Assembly (NCBI RefSeq): GCF_030063335.1
Contig: NZ_JASISW010000011.1
Coordinates: 1-64,000 of the forward strand
Direction: 5' to 3'
Source of the DNA: Rhodococcus sp. G-MC3
Lineage (GTDB): Bacteria > Actinomycetota > Actinomycetes > Mycobacteriales > Mycobacteriaceae
Length of the DNA stretch: 64,000 nucleotides
Under the pieces are notes generated by a model. The model was not told the DNA's origin and did no database searches. It was given only the letters and a program-made list of their open reading frames with translations. The translations under genes were made by a program, and so were the position numbers. Positions 17,666 to 25,947 of this stretch are shown one piece after another (position 1 is the stretch's first letter; each line of letters begins with the position of its first letter).

Positions 17666-19408
17666 ATGACGGTCGATCCGGCGTCGGGGAATTCCACCCC
17701 GGATGCAGCGCTTCCATCCCCGGTCGCCCAATTGACCCCGGCCGAGAAGGCAGTCAAGGCGAAAGCCGCAGCAGTCGAGGCTGCGCGCGTCGCAGCAGAA
17801 GCTCTGGCCGCTGCGGATGCGGCCGAGAAGGAAGCCGCAGCCGCTGAATCGGCAGCACGGGGCAACACTTCCGTCGCAGCCGCTGATTCCGTCTCGGGCG
17901 AGATTGCGGCCGGCTACAACTTTGCGGGTGCGGTGCTCGAACTTGGAACCGTCGTTCTCGACGGCGTCACCGATGCTTCCGCGCGGATTCGCATCCCGCT
18001 CGCCACTCTCAATCGGCACGGTCTCGTCGCAGGTGCCACCGGCACCGGTAAAACCAAGACGTTGCAGGGCATCGCAGAGCAGCTCTCTGCGTCAGGTGTC
18101 CCCGTCGTCATGGCCGATGTGAAAGGCGACCTGTCCGGGTTGTCGGCGCCAGGAGCGGACAACGAGAAGGTTCGCGGGCGCGCCGCCGAAACCGGCGATT
18201 CGGACTGGGTGCCCACCGGCCACCCCGTCGAGTTTCTCTCGCTCGGAACCGAGGGGATCGGTATTCCGGTGCGCGCCACCATCACGGCGTTCGGTCCGAT
18301 TCTGCTCAGTAAAGTATTGGGCTTGAACAACACTCAGGAGTCCACCCTCGGTCTGATCTTCTACTGGGCAGACAGCCGAGGTCTTGCACTTCTCGATCTG
18401 AAGGACCTCAGAGCTGTCATCGCTCACTTGACGAGCGACGAGGGAAAATCCGATATCAAGGGGATCGGAGGCGTCTCGGCTGCGACGGCGGGAGTCATCC
18501 TGCGTGCTCTCGTCAATCTGGAGGCCGACGGCGGAGACACCTTCTTCGGAGAACCAGAGCTCGAAACCGAGGATCTGCTGCGGGTGGGTGCCGACGGCAA
18601 AGGCGTGATCACGCTGTTCGAGCTCGGTTCGCAGGCATCACGCCCGGTGATGTTCTCCACGTTCTTGATGTGGGTACTCGCCGACATGTTCCAGACGCTC
18701 CCCGAGGTCGGTGACATCGACAAGCCCAAACTGGTATTCATCTTCGACGAGGCACACCTGTTGTTCGCCGATGCGTCGAAGGCGTTTCTGCAGCAGGTGG
18801 AACAGACCGTAAAACTGATCCGGTCGAAGGGCGTCGGCGTGTTCTTCTGCACGCAGCTGCCGACCGACGTGCCCAACGAGGTTCTGTCCCAGCTGGGTGC
18901 ACGCATCCAACATGCGTTGCGCGCGTTCACCCCCGACGATCAGAAGGCCCTCGACAAGACGGTCCGCACGTACCCGAAGACCAAGGCGTACGACCTGGAA
19001 AAGGCGCTCACCTCTCTCGGTACCGGCGAGGCCATTGTGACTGTGCTCTCCGAGAAGGGAGCGCCGACGCCCGTGGCTTGGACCAAAATTCGGCCCCCGC
19101 GCTCGCTGATGGACACTATCGGGAACGAAGCGATCGGCGCTGCGGCGTCGTCCAGTCCGCTCGACGCCAAATACGGCACCACGATCGACGGAGAGTCGGC
19201 GTACGAGAAACTGGCGGCCAGGGTTGTCGACGTGCCAGCGCCTGCGGAAACTTTCGATCTTCCGCCGCTACCTCCCGAAGGGCCGTCGGCGGCGGAGCGA
19301 ATCCTTGACAACCCCGCCTTCAAGAGCTTCCTGAGGTCAGCGGCTTCCGTTGCGGGACGGGAGATTTCGCGCAGTATTTTCGGGACTGGGCGTCGCCGTA
19401 AGCGTTGA
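17666..19408 (+). CDS. DUF853 HerA/FtsK-like P-loop ATPase
   Basis: 580 aa from ATG 17666; AGGAGG at 17652-17657 gives 8-bp spacing to this ATG and only 2 bp to the in-frame ATG 17660. An Ala/Glu-rich helical or coiled-coil N-terminus (about residues 15-70) precedes the ATPase core: Walker [22 protein letters not shown], Walker [14 protein letters not shown], and [19 protein letters not shown]. These match the helicase-HerA-like DUF853 family. Cellular role is unproven; actinobacterial homologues sit beside orn and cmrA as here. Confidence 0.88.
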   Translation: MTVDPASGNSTPDAALPSPVAQLTPAEKAVKAKAAAVEAARVAAEALAAADAAEKEAAAAESAARGNTSVAAADSVSGEIAAGYNFAGAVLELGTVVLDGVTDASARIRIPLATLNRHGLVAGATGTGKTKTLQGIAEQLSASGVPVVMADVKGDLSGLSAPGADNEKVRGRAAETGDSDWVPTGHPVEFLSLGTEGIGIPVRATITAFGPILLSKVLGLNNTQESTLGLIFYWADSRGLALLDLKDLRAVIAHLTSDEGKSDIKGIGGVSAATAGVILRALVNLEADGGDTFFGEPELETEDLLRVGADGKGVITLFELGSQASRPVMFSTFLMWVLADMFQTLPEVGDIDKPKLVFIFDEAHLLFADASKAFLQQVEQTVKLIRSKGVGVFFCTQLPTDVPNEVLSQLGARIQHALRAFTPDDQKALDKTVRTYPKTKAYDLEKALTSLGTGEAIVTVLSEKGAPTPVAWTKIRPPRSLMDTIGNEAIGAAASSSPLDAKYGTTIDGESAYEKLAARVVDVPAPAETFDLPPLPPEGPSAAERILDNPAFKSFLRSAASVAGREISRSIFGTGRRRKR

Positions 19409-19410
19409 CT

Positions 19411-19454
19411 ATGTGAGTGGAAATACGTCCCCTGCAACGTATTTCCACTCACAT
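19411..19454. terminator. Long palindrome between convergent genes, copy 1 of a repeated hairpin element
   Basis: ATGTGAGTGGAAATACGT (19411-19428) and its exact reverse complement (19437-19454) flank an 8-base loop CCCCTGCA. It starts 3 bp after the DUF853 gene stop and ends 7 bp before the cmrA stop, so it can act as a bidirectional terminator for the convergent pair. There is no U-tract. A second copy with a compensatory pair change lies at 54768-54811. Confidence 0.75.
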
Positions 19455-19460
19455 GCGGCG

Positions 19461-20264
19461 TCAGCCGCCGAGCTTCTTGTAGAAACTTCCCACGATGGGT
19501 GCCGAGATGGCACGCGGGCTGTACTGCCCGGCAATCGACATGCCCTTGCTGAGCAGTCCGGGAACCACGCGCATCTTGTTCTTGGCGAGTGAGTCGAGCG
19601 AAAGCTTCGCGGTGTACGCGCTGTCGATCCACAGGAAATCCGGAACGAGCTTGTCGACGATCGACGCATCCGCCGGATCCGGGGTCTCGGTACGCACCGG
19701 GCCGGGCGCCAGCAGGGTCACATGGACGCCACTACCCTTGAGTTCGAGCCGCAAGGACTCGGAGAACGTGTTCACGAAAGCTTTGGATGCCGCGTAGGTC
19801 GCGTTGTTGGGAATCGCCATGTTGCCTGCCGCGGACCCGGTGATGAGGATGCCGCCGCTTCGCCGGGCGATCATGCCAGGCAAAACGGCGAGGGTCAGAT
19901 CGTGCACGGCAACGGTATTGAGCTCTACCTGATCGCGCTCGTAGGCCGGGTCCAGCTCCGAGACCGGGCCGAACGTGGCAATGCCTGCGTTGTTGCACAG
20001 TACGCTGATATCGCGTTCGGCGAGTTCGTCGGCGAAGGGCTTTCGCGCATCGCGATCGGACAGGTCGAGAACACGAACCTCGACGGTGACGCCGTGTTCG
20101 GCAGTCAACTTCGCAGCGAGTGCGTCGAGCAACTCGCCACGGCGTGCGACGACGATCAAGGAGTGGCCGCGGGTCGCCAGCTCGGTAGCGAGCGCCTCTC
20201 CGATCCCGGAGGAGGCTCCGGTGACGACGGCGCGGGCTTCGGGTGCAGGGCTCGGCAGGCTCAC
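19461..20264 (-). CDS. cmrA: Mycolate reductase (CmrA-like SDR)
   Basis: 267-aa SDR with VVTGASSGIGEALATELATRGH, NNAGIATFGPVSELD and the catalytic ITGSAAGN/YAASKAFVNTFSESLR motifs. The sequence is strikingly close, from memory, to mycobacterial Rv2509/CmrA, including LAVLPGMI-R--GGILI-GSAAGN, LVPDFLWI, KMRVVPGL and the C-terminal APIVG-FYK-LGG. CmrA reduces the 3-keto group of newly condensed mycolates, in line with a mycolic-acid-containing host. The orn/DUF853/cmrA order also matches mycobacteria. Confidence 0.87.
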   Translation of the reverse strand: MSLPSPAPEARAVVTGASSGIGEALATELATRGHSLIVVARRGELLDALAAKLTAEHGVTVEVRVLDLSDRDARKPFADELAERDISVLCNNAGIATFGPVSELDPAYERDQVELNTVAVHDLTLAVLPGMIARRSGGILITGSAAGNMAIPNNATYAASKAFVNTFSESLRLELKGSGVHVTLLAPGPVRTETPDPADASIVDKLVPDFLWIDSAYTAKLSLDSLAKNKMRVVPGLLSKGMSIAGQYSPRAISAPIVGSFYKKLGG

Positions 20265-20288
20265 GGTGAGCCAGGGTAGACGATGGGC

Positions 20289-22325
20289 TCAGATGCTCGC
20301 GGCCAGGCGGGTGCCTTGCTCGATTGCGCGCTTTGCGTCCAGTTCGGCCGCGAGGTCGGCGCCGCCGATGATGTGCGTCGTGGTGCCCGCCGACTGCAAT
20401 TCGTCCATCAGGTCTCGAACCGATTCCTGGCCTGCACAGACAACGATGGTGTCGACGTTCAACGTCTGCGGCCTTTCGTGATTGTCACCGAACGTGATGT
20501 GAAGGCCCTCGTCGTCGATGCGTTCGTAGTTCACGCCGGACAGTTCGTGAACGCCCTTGGCTTTCAACGCCGCACGGTGGACCCAACCGGTCGTCTTGGC
20601 GAGCCCGGCGCCGATCTTGCCTTTCTTGCGTTGCAAGAGGTACACCTCACGCGGCGACGGTGCCGGTACGGGAGTGGTCAGCGCGCCTGGCGCTGCCTCG
20701 GGCTCGGTGACGCCCCATTCCTGCTTCCACTCCTTCAGATCGAGTGTGGGGGACGCGGCGGTGGTCAGAAACTCGGAGATGTCGATACCGATCCCGCCTG
20801 CACCGATCACGGCCACTCGGTCTCCAACCGGTTTGCCGTCCTCGACCAGCTCGGCGTACGAGAGCACCGATGGGTGGTCGATGCCCGGTATCGACGGGAT
20901 GCGAGGTACGACGCCGGTGGCGAGGACGACCTCGTCGTAGTCGCCTGCCACCAGTTCGGCGGCGGTGACCCGCCGTCCCAGATGGATTGCGACGTCGGCC
21001 TGCTTCAGTGCGACGGTGAAATACCGGATGGTTTCGGCGAACTCTTCTTTTCCTGGAATCCGTTGTGCGATGCCGAATTGGCCGCCGAGTGTTGGGCGTG
21101 CCTCGAACAGAGAGACCGCGTGTCCGCGTCGGGCAGATTCGAGGGCCGCGGACAAACCCGCGGGGCCGCCTCCGACGACGGCGACCCTCTTGGTCTTGCG
21201 AGTGGGAAGAAGTTGCAGTTCGATCTCGCGACCGGCACGGGGATTGACCAGGCACGAGACAGTCTTGTGCACGAACGCGTGGTCGAGGCATGCCTGGTTG
21301 CAAGCGATACAGGTGTTGATGCTGTCTGCCGAGTCCGCTTCGGCCTTTTTTACCCAGAACGGGTCGGCGAGCATCGGACGTGCCATGGAAATCAGCTGTG
21401 CGTCACCGCGCACCAGAATGTCCTCGGCGAGGTCTGGCATGTTGATTCGGTTCGATGCCGCAACCGGGATCTCGACGTGCTTGTCGAGTTTCCCCGTGAT
21501 GTCCGCGAATGCACCGCGAGGGACCGAGGTGACGATTGTTGGGACCCGCGACTCGTGCCAGCCGACGTCGGTGTTGATGATGTCGACGCCGACGCGTTCC
21601 AAGTCCTTCGCGAGAGCGACGATGTCGTCCCAACTTTGCCCGCCTTCGACCAGGTCGGCCATCGACAGGCGGAAGACGATCAGAAAGTCCTTGCCCACGG
21701 CATCGCGAATTCGGCGAGCAATGTCCACCGCTACTCGACGCCTGTTCTCAGGACTTCCACCCCACTCGTCGCGGCGATGATTGGTGCGCTCGCACAGGAA
21801 TTGATTGATGAAGTAGCCTTCACCGCCCATGATCTCGACGCCGTCGTAGCCGGCGGATCGCGCCAGGCGCGCGCACCGTACGTAGTTCCGAATCTGCCAA
21901 CGAACTCCGCGTGAGGTCAACCGACGGGGACGAAACGGGTTGATGGGCGCCTTGATCGACGATGCCGAGACACTGAACGGCTGATAGGAATATCGCCCCG
22001 CATGGAGGATCTGCAGCGCGATCTTGCCGCCCTCTCGGTGCACGGCGGCGGTGATCCGGCGGTGCCGCCTCGCTTCGATGCGATTGGTCAGCTTCGCGCC
22101 GAACGGAAGCAGCCACCCTGTCCGGTTCGGTGCGTAGCCACCCGTGACGATGAGCGCGACGCCGCCGCGGGCGCGCTCGGCGAAGTACTCGGCGAGCTTG
22201 GCGGTGTCGCGCGCGCGATCCTCCAGCCCAGTGTGTATCGAACCCATGATCACGCGATTCTTCAGCGTGGTCGTGCCTACGTTCAGCGGCGACAGCAGCG
22301 TCGGGTAAGTGCCGGAAGTGGTCAC
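20289..22325 (-). CDS. fadH: NADPH-dependent 2,4-dienoyl-CoA reductase (FadH-like OYE flavoprotein)
   Basis: 678 aa from GTG 22325 (VTTSGTYPTLLSPLNVG), whose first bases overlap the padR stop. An N-terminal Old Yellow Enzyme FMN barrel runs to about residue 350 (VIMGSIHTGLEDR, HAGRYSY, VFRLSMADLVEGG). A 4Fe-4S cysteine cluster follows (CIACNQACLDH and CLVNPRAG), then an FAD/NADPH-binding half (VAVVGGGPAGLSAALESARRGH and VAVIGAGGIGIDI). This order is that of FadH, which reduces polyunsaturated enoyl-CoA. Related flavoenzymes act on other enones, so the substrate is a family-based guess. Translational coupling to padR suggests shared control. Confidence 0.87.
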   Translation of the reverse strand: MTTSGTYPTLLSPLNVGTTTLKNRVIMGSIHTGLEDRARDTAKLAEYFAERARGGVALIVTGGYAPNRTGWLLPFGAKLTNRIEARRHRRITAAVHREGGKIALQILHAGRYSYQPFSVSASSIKAPINPFRPRRLTSRGVRWQIRNYVRCARLARSAGYDGVEIMGGEGYFINQFLCERTNHRRDEWGGSPENRRRVAVDIARRIRDAVGKDFLIVFRLSMADLVEGGQSWDDIVALAKDLERVGVDIINTDVGWHESRVPTIVTSVPRGAFADITGKLDKHVEIPVAASNRINMPDLAEDILVRGDAQLISMARPMLADPFWVKKAEADSADSINTCIACNQACLDHAFVHKTVSCLVNPRAGREIELQLLPTRKTKRVAVVGGGPAGLSAALESARRGHAVSLFEARPTLGGQFGIAQRIPGKEEFAETIRYFTVALKQADVAIHLGRRVTAAELVAGDYDEVVLATGVVPRIPSIPGIDHPSVLSYAELVEDGKPVGDRVAVIGAGGIGIDISEFLTTAASPTLDLKEWKQEWGVTEPEAAPGALTTPVPAPSPREVYLLQRKKGKIGAGLAKTTGWVHRAALKAKGVHELSGVNYERIDDEGLHITFGDNHERPQTLNVDTIVVCAGQESVRDLMDELQSAGTTTHIIGGADLAAELDAKRAIEQGTRLAASI

Positions 22326-22849
22326 AGCTTCTCCAATATCTCGTCGCACCATTCGGCGAAGCCTTCCTCGACTCGAATTCCACCGCGCAGCACGAGAAAC
22401 TGGTGCAGTGCGGAGCCGGTGAGGTCGGCAGGGGAGGGGAAATCACGCTTTTCGATCAGTCGATAGAGTTCGAGGCGATCGGTGTGCACGGCTCGGTGGC
22501 GTCGGACCTCAGCTTTGAGGGCGTCGATGTCGCCGCCTGCGCCGCCGCGAATCTTCACGGCCAGTTCATCGCGAAGCTTGCCGGGGTCGGTGGGTTCGGC
22601 GATCCAGCGGTCCAGTTCGGTTCGGCCCGCATCGCTGACCGAGTAGACCTTCTTGTCGGGACGCCCGTCTTGCACTACCGACGTCCCGGCAATCCAGCCT
22701 GCAGCATCCATGCGGGTCAAGACTCGGTAGATCTGTTGGTGCGTGGCACTCCAGAAGAAACCGATGGATTTGTCGAACCGACGCGCGAGTTCGTAACCGG
22801 ACCCCGAGAGTTCGGTGAGGGAGACAAGTATCGCGTGTTCCAGTGCCAC
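22322..22849 (-). CDS. PadR-family transcriptional regulator
   Basis: 175 aa: N-terminal PadR winged helix (LEHAILVSLTELSGSGYELARRFDKSIGFFWSATHQQIYRVLTRM) and a helical C-terminal dimerisation domain (Vir_act_alpha_C type). KKVYSVSDAGRTELDRW is the usual wing-to-domain junction. It is cotranscribed with the fadH-like gene and divergent from an MFS transporter, with TATGCA inverted repeats in the gap, so it probably represses itself, fadH and perhaps the transporter. Ligand unknown. Confidence 0.9.
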   Translation of the reverse strand: MALEHAILVSLTELSGSGYELARRFDKSIGFFWSATHQQIYRVLTRMDAAGWIAGTSVVQDGRPDKKVYSVSDAGRTELDRWIAEPTDPGKLRDELAVKIRGGAGGDIDALKAEVRRHRAVHTDRLELYRLIEKRDFPSPADLTGSALHQFLVLRGGIRVEEGFAEWCDEILEKL

Positions 22850-22862
22850 ACTGCTCAGTATC

Positions 22863-22896
22863 TATGCAACGAGGTGACTATGCAACACGGTGCATA
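22863..22896. promoter_or_regulatory. Candidate PadR operator in the padR/MFS gap
   Basis: TATGCAAC appears at 22863-22870 and 22879-22886 (16-bp spacing), and the second copy forms an inverted repeat TATGCA-N6-TGCATA (22879-22896). ATGCA-type half-sites are typical of PadR operators. The site lies between the padR start and the divergent transporter start. Confidence 0.55.
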
Positions 22897-22933
22897 ATAT
22901 CCATGCCGGCAGCGTCTCGCCTAGGCTTCCGCT

Positions 22934-24256
22934 ATGAGTGCACAGGCTGACGACGCCGTCGTCGGGGTCGCGACATCGCGCAAGCAGGTATTCGCCTGGG
23001 GGATATGGGATTGGGGCTCGGCTGCCTTCAATGCGGTCATCCTTACGTTCGTGTTCTCGGTGTACCTGACCGATGGGGTGGGCGACGACTTGCCGGGCTC
23101 GATCTCGGCGACATCTTGGTTCAGTTGGTCGGTGGGGCTGGCGGGCGTCGTGATCGCTGTTCTCGCCCCCGTGTCCGGTCAACGGTTCGATGCTCGGGGC
23201 ACGAGGAAGAAGTCGCTCGCGCTGTTGACCGGTCTGACCGTCGTCAGCATGGCCGGGCTGTTCTTCGTGAAAGACGACTACCACTACCTGTGGTTGGGTC
23301 TGGTGCTGCTCGCGGCCGGGTCCATCATGTTCGAACTCGCCAGCATTCCGTACAACGCGATGCTCAGGCAGGTCTCCACGCCGGACAACATAGGCAAAGT
23401 GTCCGGATTCGGTTGGTCCATGGGCTATTTCGGCGGCATCGTGCTGTTGCTCATCTGCTATCTCGGCTTCATTTCCGGTGACGGGGACACGCGAGGGCTG
23501 TTCGGGCTGACCACCGACGGTGGGCTCAATATCAGGCTCGTTGCGTTACTTGCGGCCCTCTGGTTCGCGGTCTCGGCCATACCAGTGCTGCTCGCGGTGC
23601 CCGAATTGCCCTCGACAGCAGCCGATCCCGGCGCAGCCAAAGCCGGGATGATGGAATCGTACAAAGTACTGTTTCGTGATCTGCGTGAACTGTGGGTCGC
23701 GGATCGCCGCAGCGTCTACTTCCTGATTGCCAGTGCACTGTTCCGGGACGGTCTCGCCGGAGTGTTCACGTTCGGCGCGGTCCTGGCGGTGAGCGTCTAC
23801 GGCATCGGAACCGGAGACGTACTGTTGTTCGGTGTTGCGGCGAACGTCTGTGCCGGACTCGGAGCGATCACCGCGGGCGTGTTCGACGATCGTGTCGGGC
23901 CGAAGCGAGTGATCGTGTTCTCGTTGACGGCAATGATCGTGGCCGGGGTCGTGTTGCTGTTCGTATCGGGGCCGCTGCTGTTCTGGGTGTTCGGTCTCGT
24001 GCTGTGTCTGTTCGTCGGACCCGCTCAGTCCTCGTCACGCACATACCTGGCAAGGTTGGCCCCACCGGGGCGCGAGGGTCAGTTCTTCGGGTTGTACGCG
24101 ACCACCGGCCGCGCGGTCTCGTTTCTGGCGCCCACGCTGTTCGGGTTGTTCGTGTTCCTGTTCGATGCCGATCGTGCAGGCATCGGCGGGCTGCTCGTCG
24201 TACTTGCCGTCGGACTAGGGGCGCTGCTCGCGGTGAAGTCGCCGGACAAGGTCTAG
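22934..24256 (+). CDS. MFS transporter, UMF1/Atg22-like family
   Basis: 440-aa membrane protein with about 12 hydrophobic helices. The N-terminal FAWGIWDWGSAAFNAVILTFVFSVYLT is the UMF1-family signature, and ELASIPYNAMLRQVSTPDNIGKVSGFGWSMGYFGG in the middle also fits. Substrates of this family are mostly uncharacterised. It is divergent from padR, with a candidate PadR operator between. Its stop overlaps the convergent hydrolase stop by 4 bp. Confidence 0.88.
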   Translation: MSAQADDAVVGVATSRKQVFAWGIWDWGSAAFNAVILTFVFSVYLTDGVGDDLPGSISATSWFSWSVGLAGVVIAVLAPVSGQRFDARGTRKKSLALLTGLTVVSMAGLFFVKDDYHYLWLGLVLLAAGSIMFELASIPYNAMLRQVSTPDNIGKVSGFGWSMGYFGGIVLLLICYLGFISGDGDTRGLFGLTTDGGLNIRLVALLAALWFAVSAIPVLLAVPELPSTAADPGAAKAGMMESYKVLFRDLRELWVADRRSVYFLIASALFRDGLAGVFTFGAVLAVSVYGIGTGDVLLFGVAANVCAGLGAITAGVFDDRVGPKRVIVFSLTAMIVAGVVLLFVSGPLLFWVFGLVLCLFVGPAQSSSRTYLARLAPPGREGQFFGLYATTGRAVSFLAPTLFGLFVFLFDADRAGIGGLLVVLAVGLGALLAVKSPDKV

Positions 24257-25083
24257 CGCGAGTTCACCCGTGCGAGGATTTCCGCGGCCAATCTCTCAGG
24301 AGCTTCCTCGGGGACCCAGTGCGAAATACCGTCGAGTTCGACGAACGAGTAGTCGGCGTCGACGAACTCGCCGCACCGCTGAGCGCCTGCGCGGCCGATG
24401 GCCGAGTCCTCGTTGCTCCACACGTAGGTGGTCGGAACCTCGACCGCGGCCAGCCTGCCGAACGCGTTGGTCATCGCTCGGTACCAGTTGAGGGCTGCCG
24501 TCAACGCTCCAGGCTGGCTCATATGCTCGATATAGCGGTCGTCGGGACTGCGCTCGGAGAACATCGCGCGCAGTCGGCGTGCGTCGTTCTCCAGCAGAAC
24601 GGTTTCGGCTTTGCCCTGCTGACGCAAGAGCGTCATGTATGTCGAGCGTTCCTGCTGATCGGCATCCTCTCGTATGGCCCAGCCGAACGCCGCTGTATGG
24701 GGAACCGACACGGCTGTGAGGGAACGGACGATGCCGGGGTGCTCGGCGGCCAACTGCCACGCAACGGCGGCGCCCCAATCGTGTCCGACGACGTGAACAG
24801 ACTCGAGGTCCAATGCATCAACGAGACCGACGACGTCACCGACCAGCTTGTCCGATGCGTATGCGTCGACGCCGGTCGGCCGGGCGCCAGGGGAGTAGCC
24901 GCGTTGGTCCGGCGCAATCGTGCGCAGCCCTGCATGGGTGAGAAGCGGAACGACGGCGTCCCAGCATCCCGATGTCTGCGGGAAGCCGTGCAGAAGCACC
25001 ACCGGAATGCCGTCCTCGTGGCCTGCAATCGATACATCGAATACGAGATCGTCGACGGTCACTTTCGTCGCTACCGGTGTCAT
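24253..25083 (-). CDS. Alpha/beta-fold hydrolase (epoxide hydrolase/haloalkane dehalogenase-like)
   Basis: 276 aa. HGFPQTSGCWD (oxyanion HGxP), GHDWGAAVAW with Asp as the predicted nucleophile (sequence HDWG rather than GxSxG), and DGISHWVPEEAPE with the catalytic His. Asp-nucleophile plus HGFP is characteristic of epoxide hydrolases and dehalogenases. It lies 28 bp downstream of the FabR-like TetR gene on the same strand, possibly in one operon; the substrate is unknown. Confidence 0.87.
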   Translation of the reverse strand: MTPVATKVTVDDLVFDVSIAGHEDGIPVVLLHGFPQTSGCWDAVVPLLTHAGLRTIAPDQRGYSPGARPTGVDAYASDKLVGDVVGLVDALDLESVHVVGHDWGAAVAWQLAAEHPGIVRSLTAVSVPHTAAFGWAIREDADQQERSTYMTLLRQQGKAETVLLENDARRLRAMFSERSPDDRYIEHMSQPGALTAALNWYRAMTNAFGRLAAVEVPTTYVWSNEDSAIGRAGAQRCGEFVDADYSFVELDGISHWVPEEAPERLAAEILARVNSR

Positions 25084-25111
25084 GAACTGATCCTCCCAGG
25101 TGCAGGCCGAT

Positions 25112-25762
25112 TCAGTTGTGGGTACGCCGCCACGCTCCCATGCCGAGAACGATCAATCGCACCTGGTGCTCGGTTCGACGAAGGAGCTCGCGTTCGTTCT
25201 CGCTGCCCGGTCGGTCGATCTCCAACAGTCCGACGGTGGCGGTCAGCATCGTGGACACGATGAGATCTGCGGCCATTTCGAGATCTACGATGTCCCAGGC
25301 TTCCAAGCCCGGCATGCGCGAAAGATCAATGGTCAACTCGCTGACGAACATGCGGAGTTCCGTGGCGAATGCCCTGCGTACCTCGGTCACACCGCCGTAG
25401 CGCTCACGCGCCAGGAATCGAAAGTGATCCTCGTGCGAGCGAACCTGCCGAACGAGGATCCGTAAGGATTCTGTTGCGGTCTTGGTCGACGGGTCTTTCC
25501 TGGCGTCGCGCAGCATCTGCCGCAACATGCGCATCGAGTCCTCGACAAGTGCGACGCCCAGGTCCTCCATCGAGGAGAAGTGCCGGTAGAAAGCCGTGGG
25601 GACGATGCCCGCGGACCGGGTGACCTCACGGAGGCTGACGCTGGCGAACGAGCGGTCTCGGAGGAGGTCCAACGTGCCGTCCATAAGTGCTTGACGCGTG
25701 CGTTCCTTGCGTTCCGCTCGCGTCCCCGGTTCCGTCACGTACACCAGTTTATGGCCGTCCAT
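25112..25762 (-). CDS. TetR-family regulator, FabR/MadR-like (desaturase regulator)
   Basis: 216 aa; the DNA-binding part RKERTRQALMDGTLDLL through FASVSLREVTRSAGIVPTAFYRHFSSMEDLG closely follows the FabR/MadR subfamily, which controls acyl-lipid desaturases in response to acyl-CoA. It is divergent from a ferredoxin-reductase/desaturase pair, which supports that role. The start may be ATG 25762 or the in-frame GTG near 25741; both keep the whole HTH. The 185-bp divergent gap holds a Crp-like site and short palindromes. Confidence 0.82.
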   Translation of the reverse strand: MDGHKLVYVTEPGTRAERKERTRQALMDGTLDLLRDRSFASVSLREVTRSAGIVPTAFYRHFSSMEDLGVALVEDSMRMLRQMLRDARKDPSTKTATESLRILVRQVRSHEDHFRFLARERYGGVTEVRRAFATELRMFVSELTIDLSRMPGLEAWDIVDLEMAADLIVSTMLTATVGLLEIDRPGSENERELLRRTEHQVRLIVLGMGAWRRTHN

Positions 25763-25802
25763 CGGACGAGCACCTCCCGCCTGACCTCGATCACAGAGTG
25801 AC

Positions 25803-25818
25803 TGTGATGTGTATCACT
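25803..25818. promoter_or_regulatory. Candidate Crp/GlxR-type site upstream of the desaturase system
   Basis: TGTGATGTGTATCACT matches TGTGA-N6-TCACA at nine of ten defined positions. Just downstream, ATGTAAACAT (25823-25832) is another inverted repeat that could serve the TetR regulator. Sequence-only prediction. Confidence 0.4.
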
Positions 25819-25947
25819 ACAGATGTAAACATGTCGCAGCAGTCACATTTTCGTTGACATGCCTGGGTGTCGGTCTGACACACTGATTCTAGTGCACAGC
25901 CGTACACTGAAATTGTTCGTTCTTTTCGACCACGATCGGGAGGCGAT

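Noticed and set aside
16979-19408. Orn plus HerA-like ATPase considered as an antiphage HerA-nuclease defence system
   Set aside because: Orn is a housekeeping oligoribonuclease, the ATPase is DUF853 with conserved housekeeping neighbours, and there are no other defence or mobile genes around.
20283-21914. 543-aa open frame on the + strand opposite the fadH-like gene
   Set aside because: Shadow of a high-GC gene: low-complexity Arg/Asp/Gly composition, no ribosome site, and the minus-strand frame encodes a complete, motif-rich enzyme.
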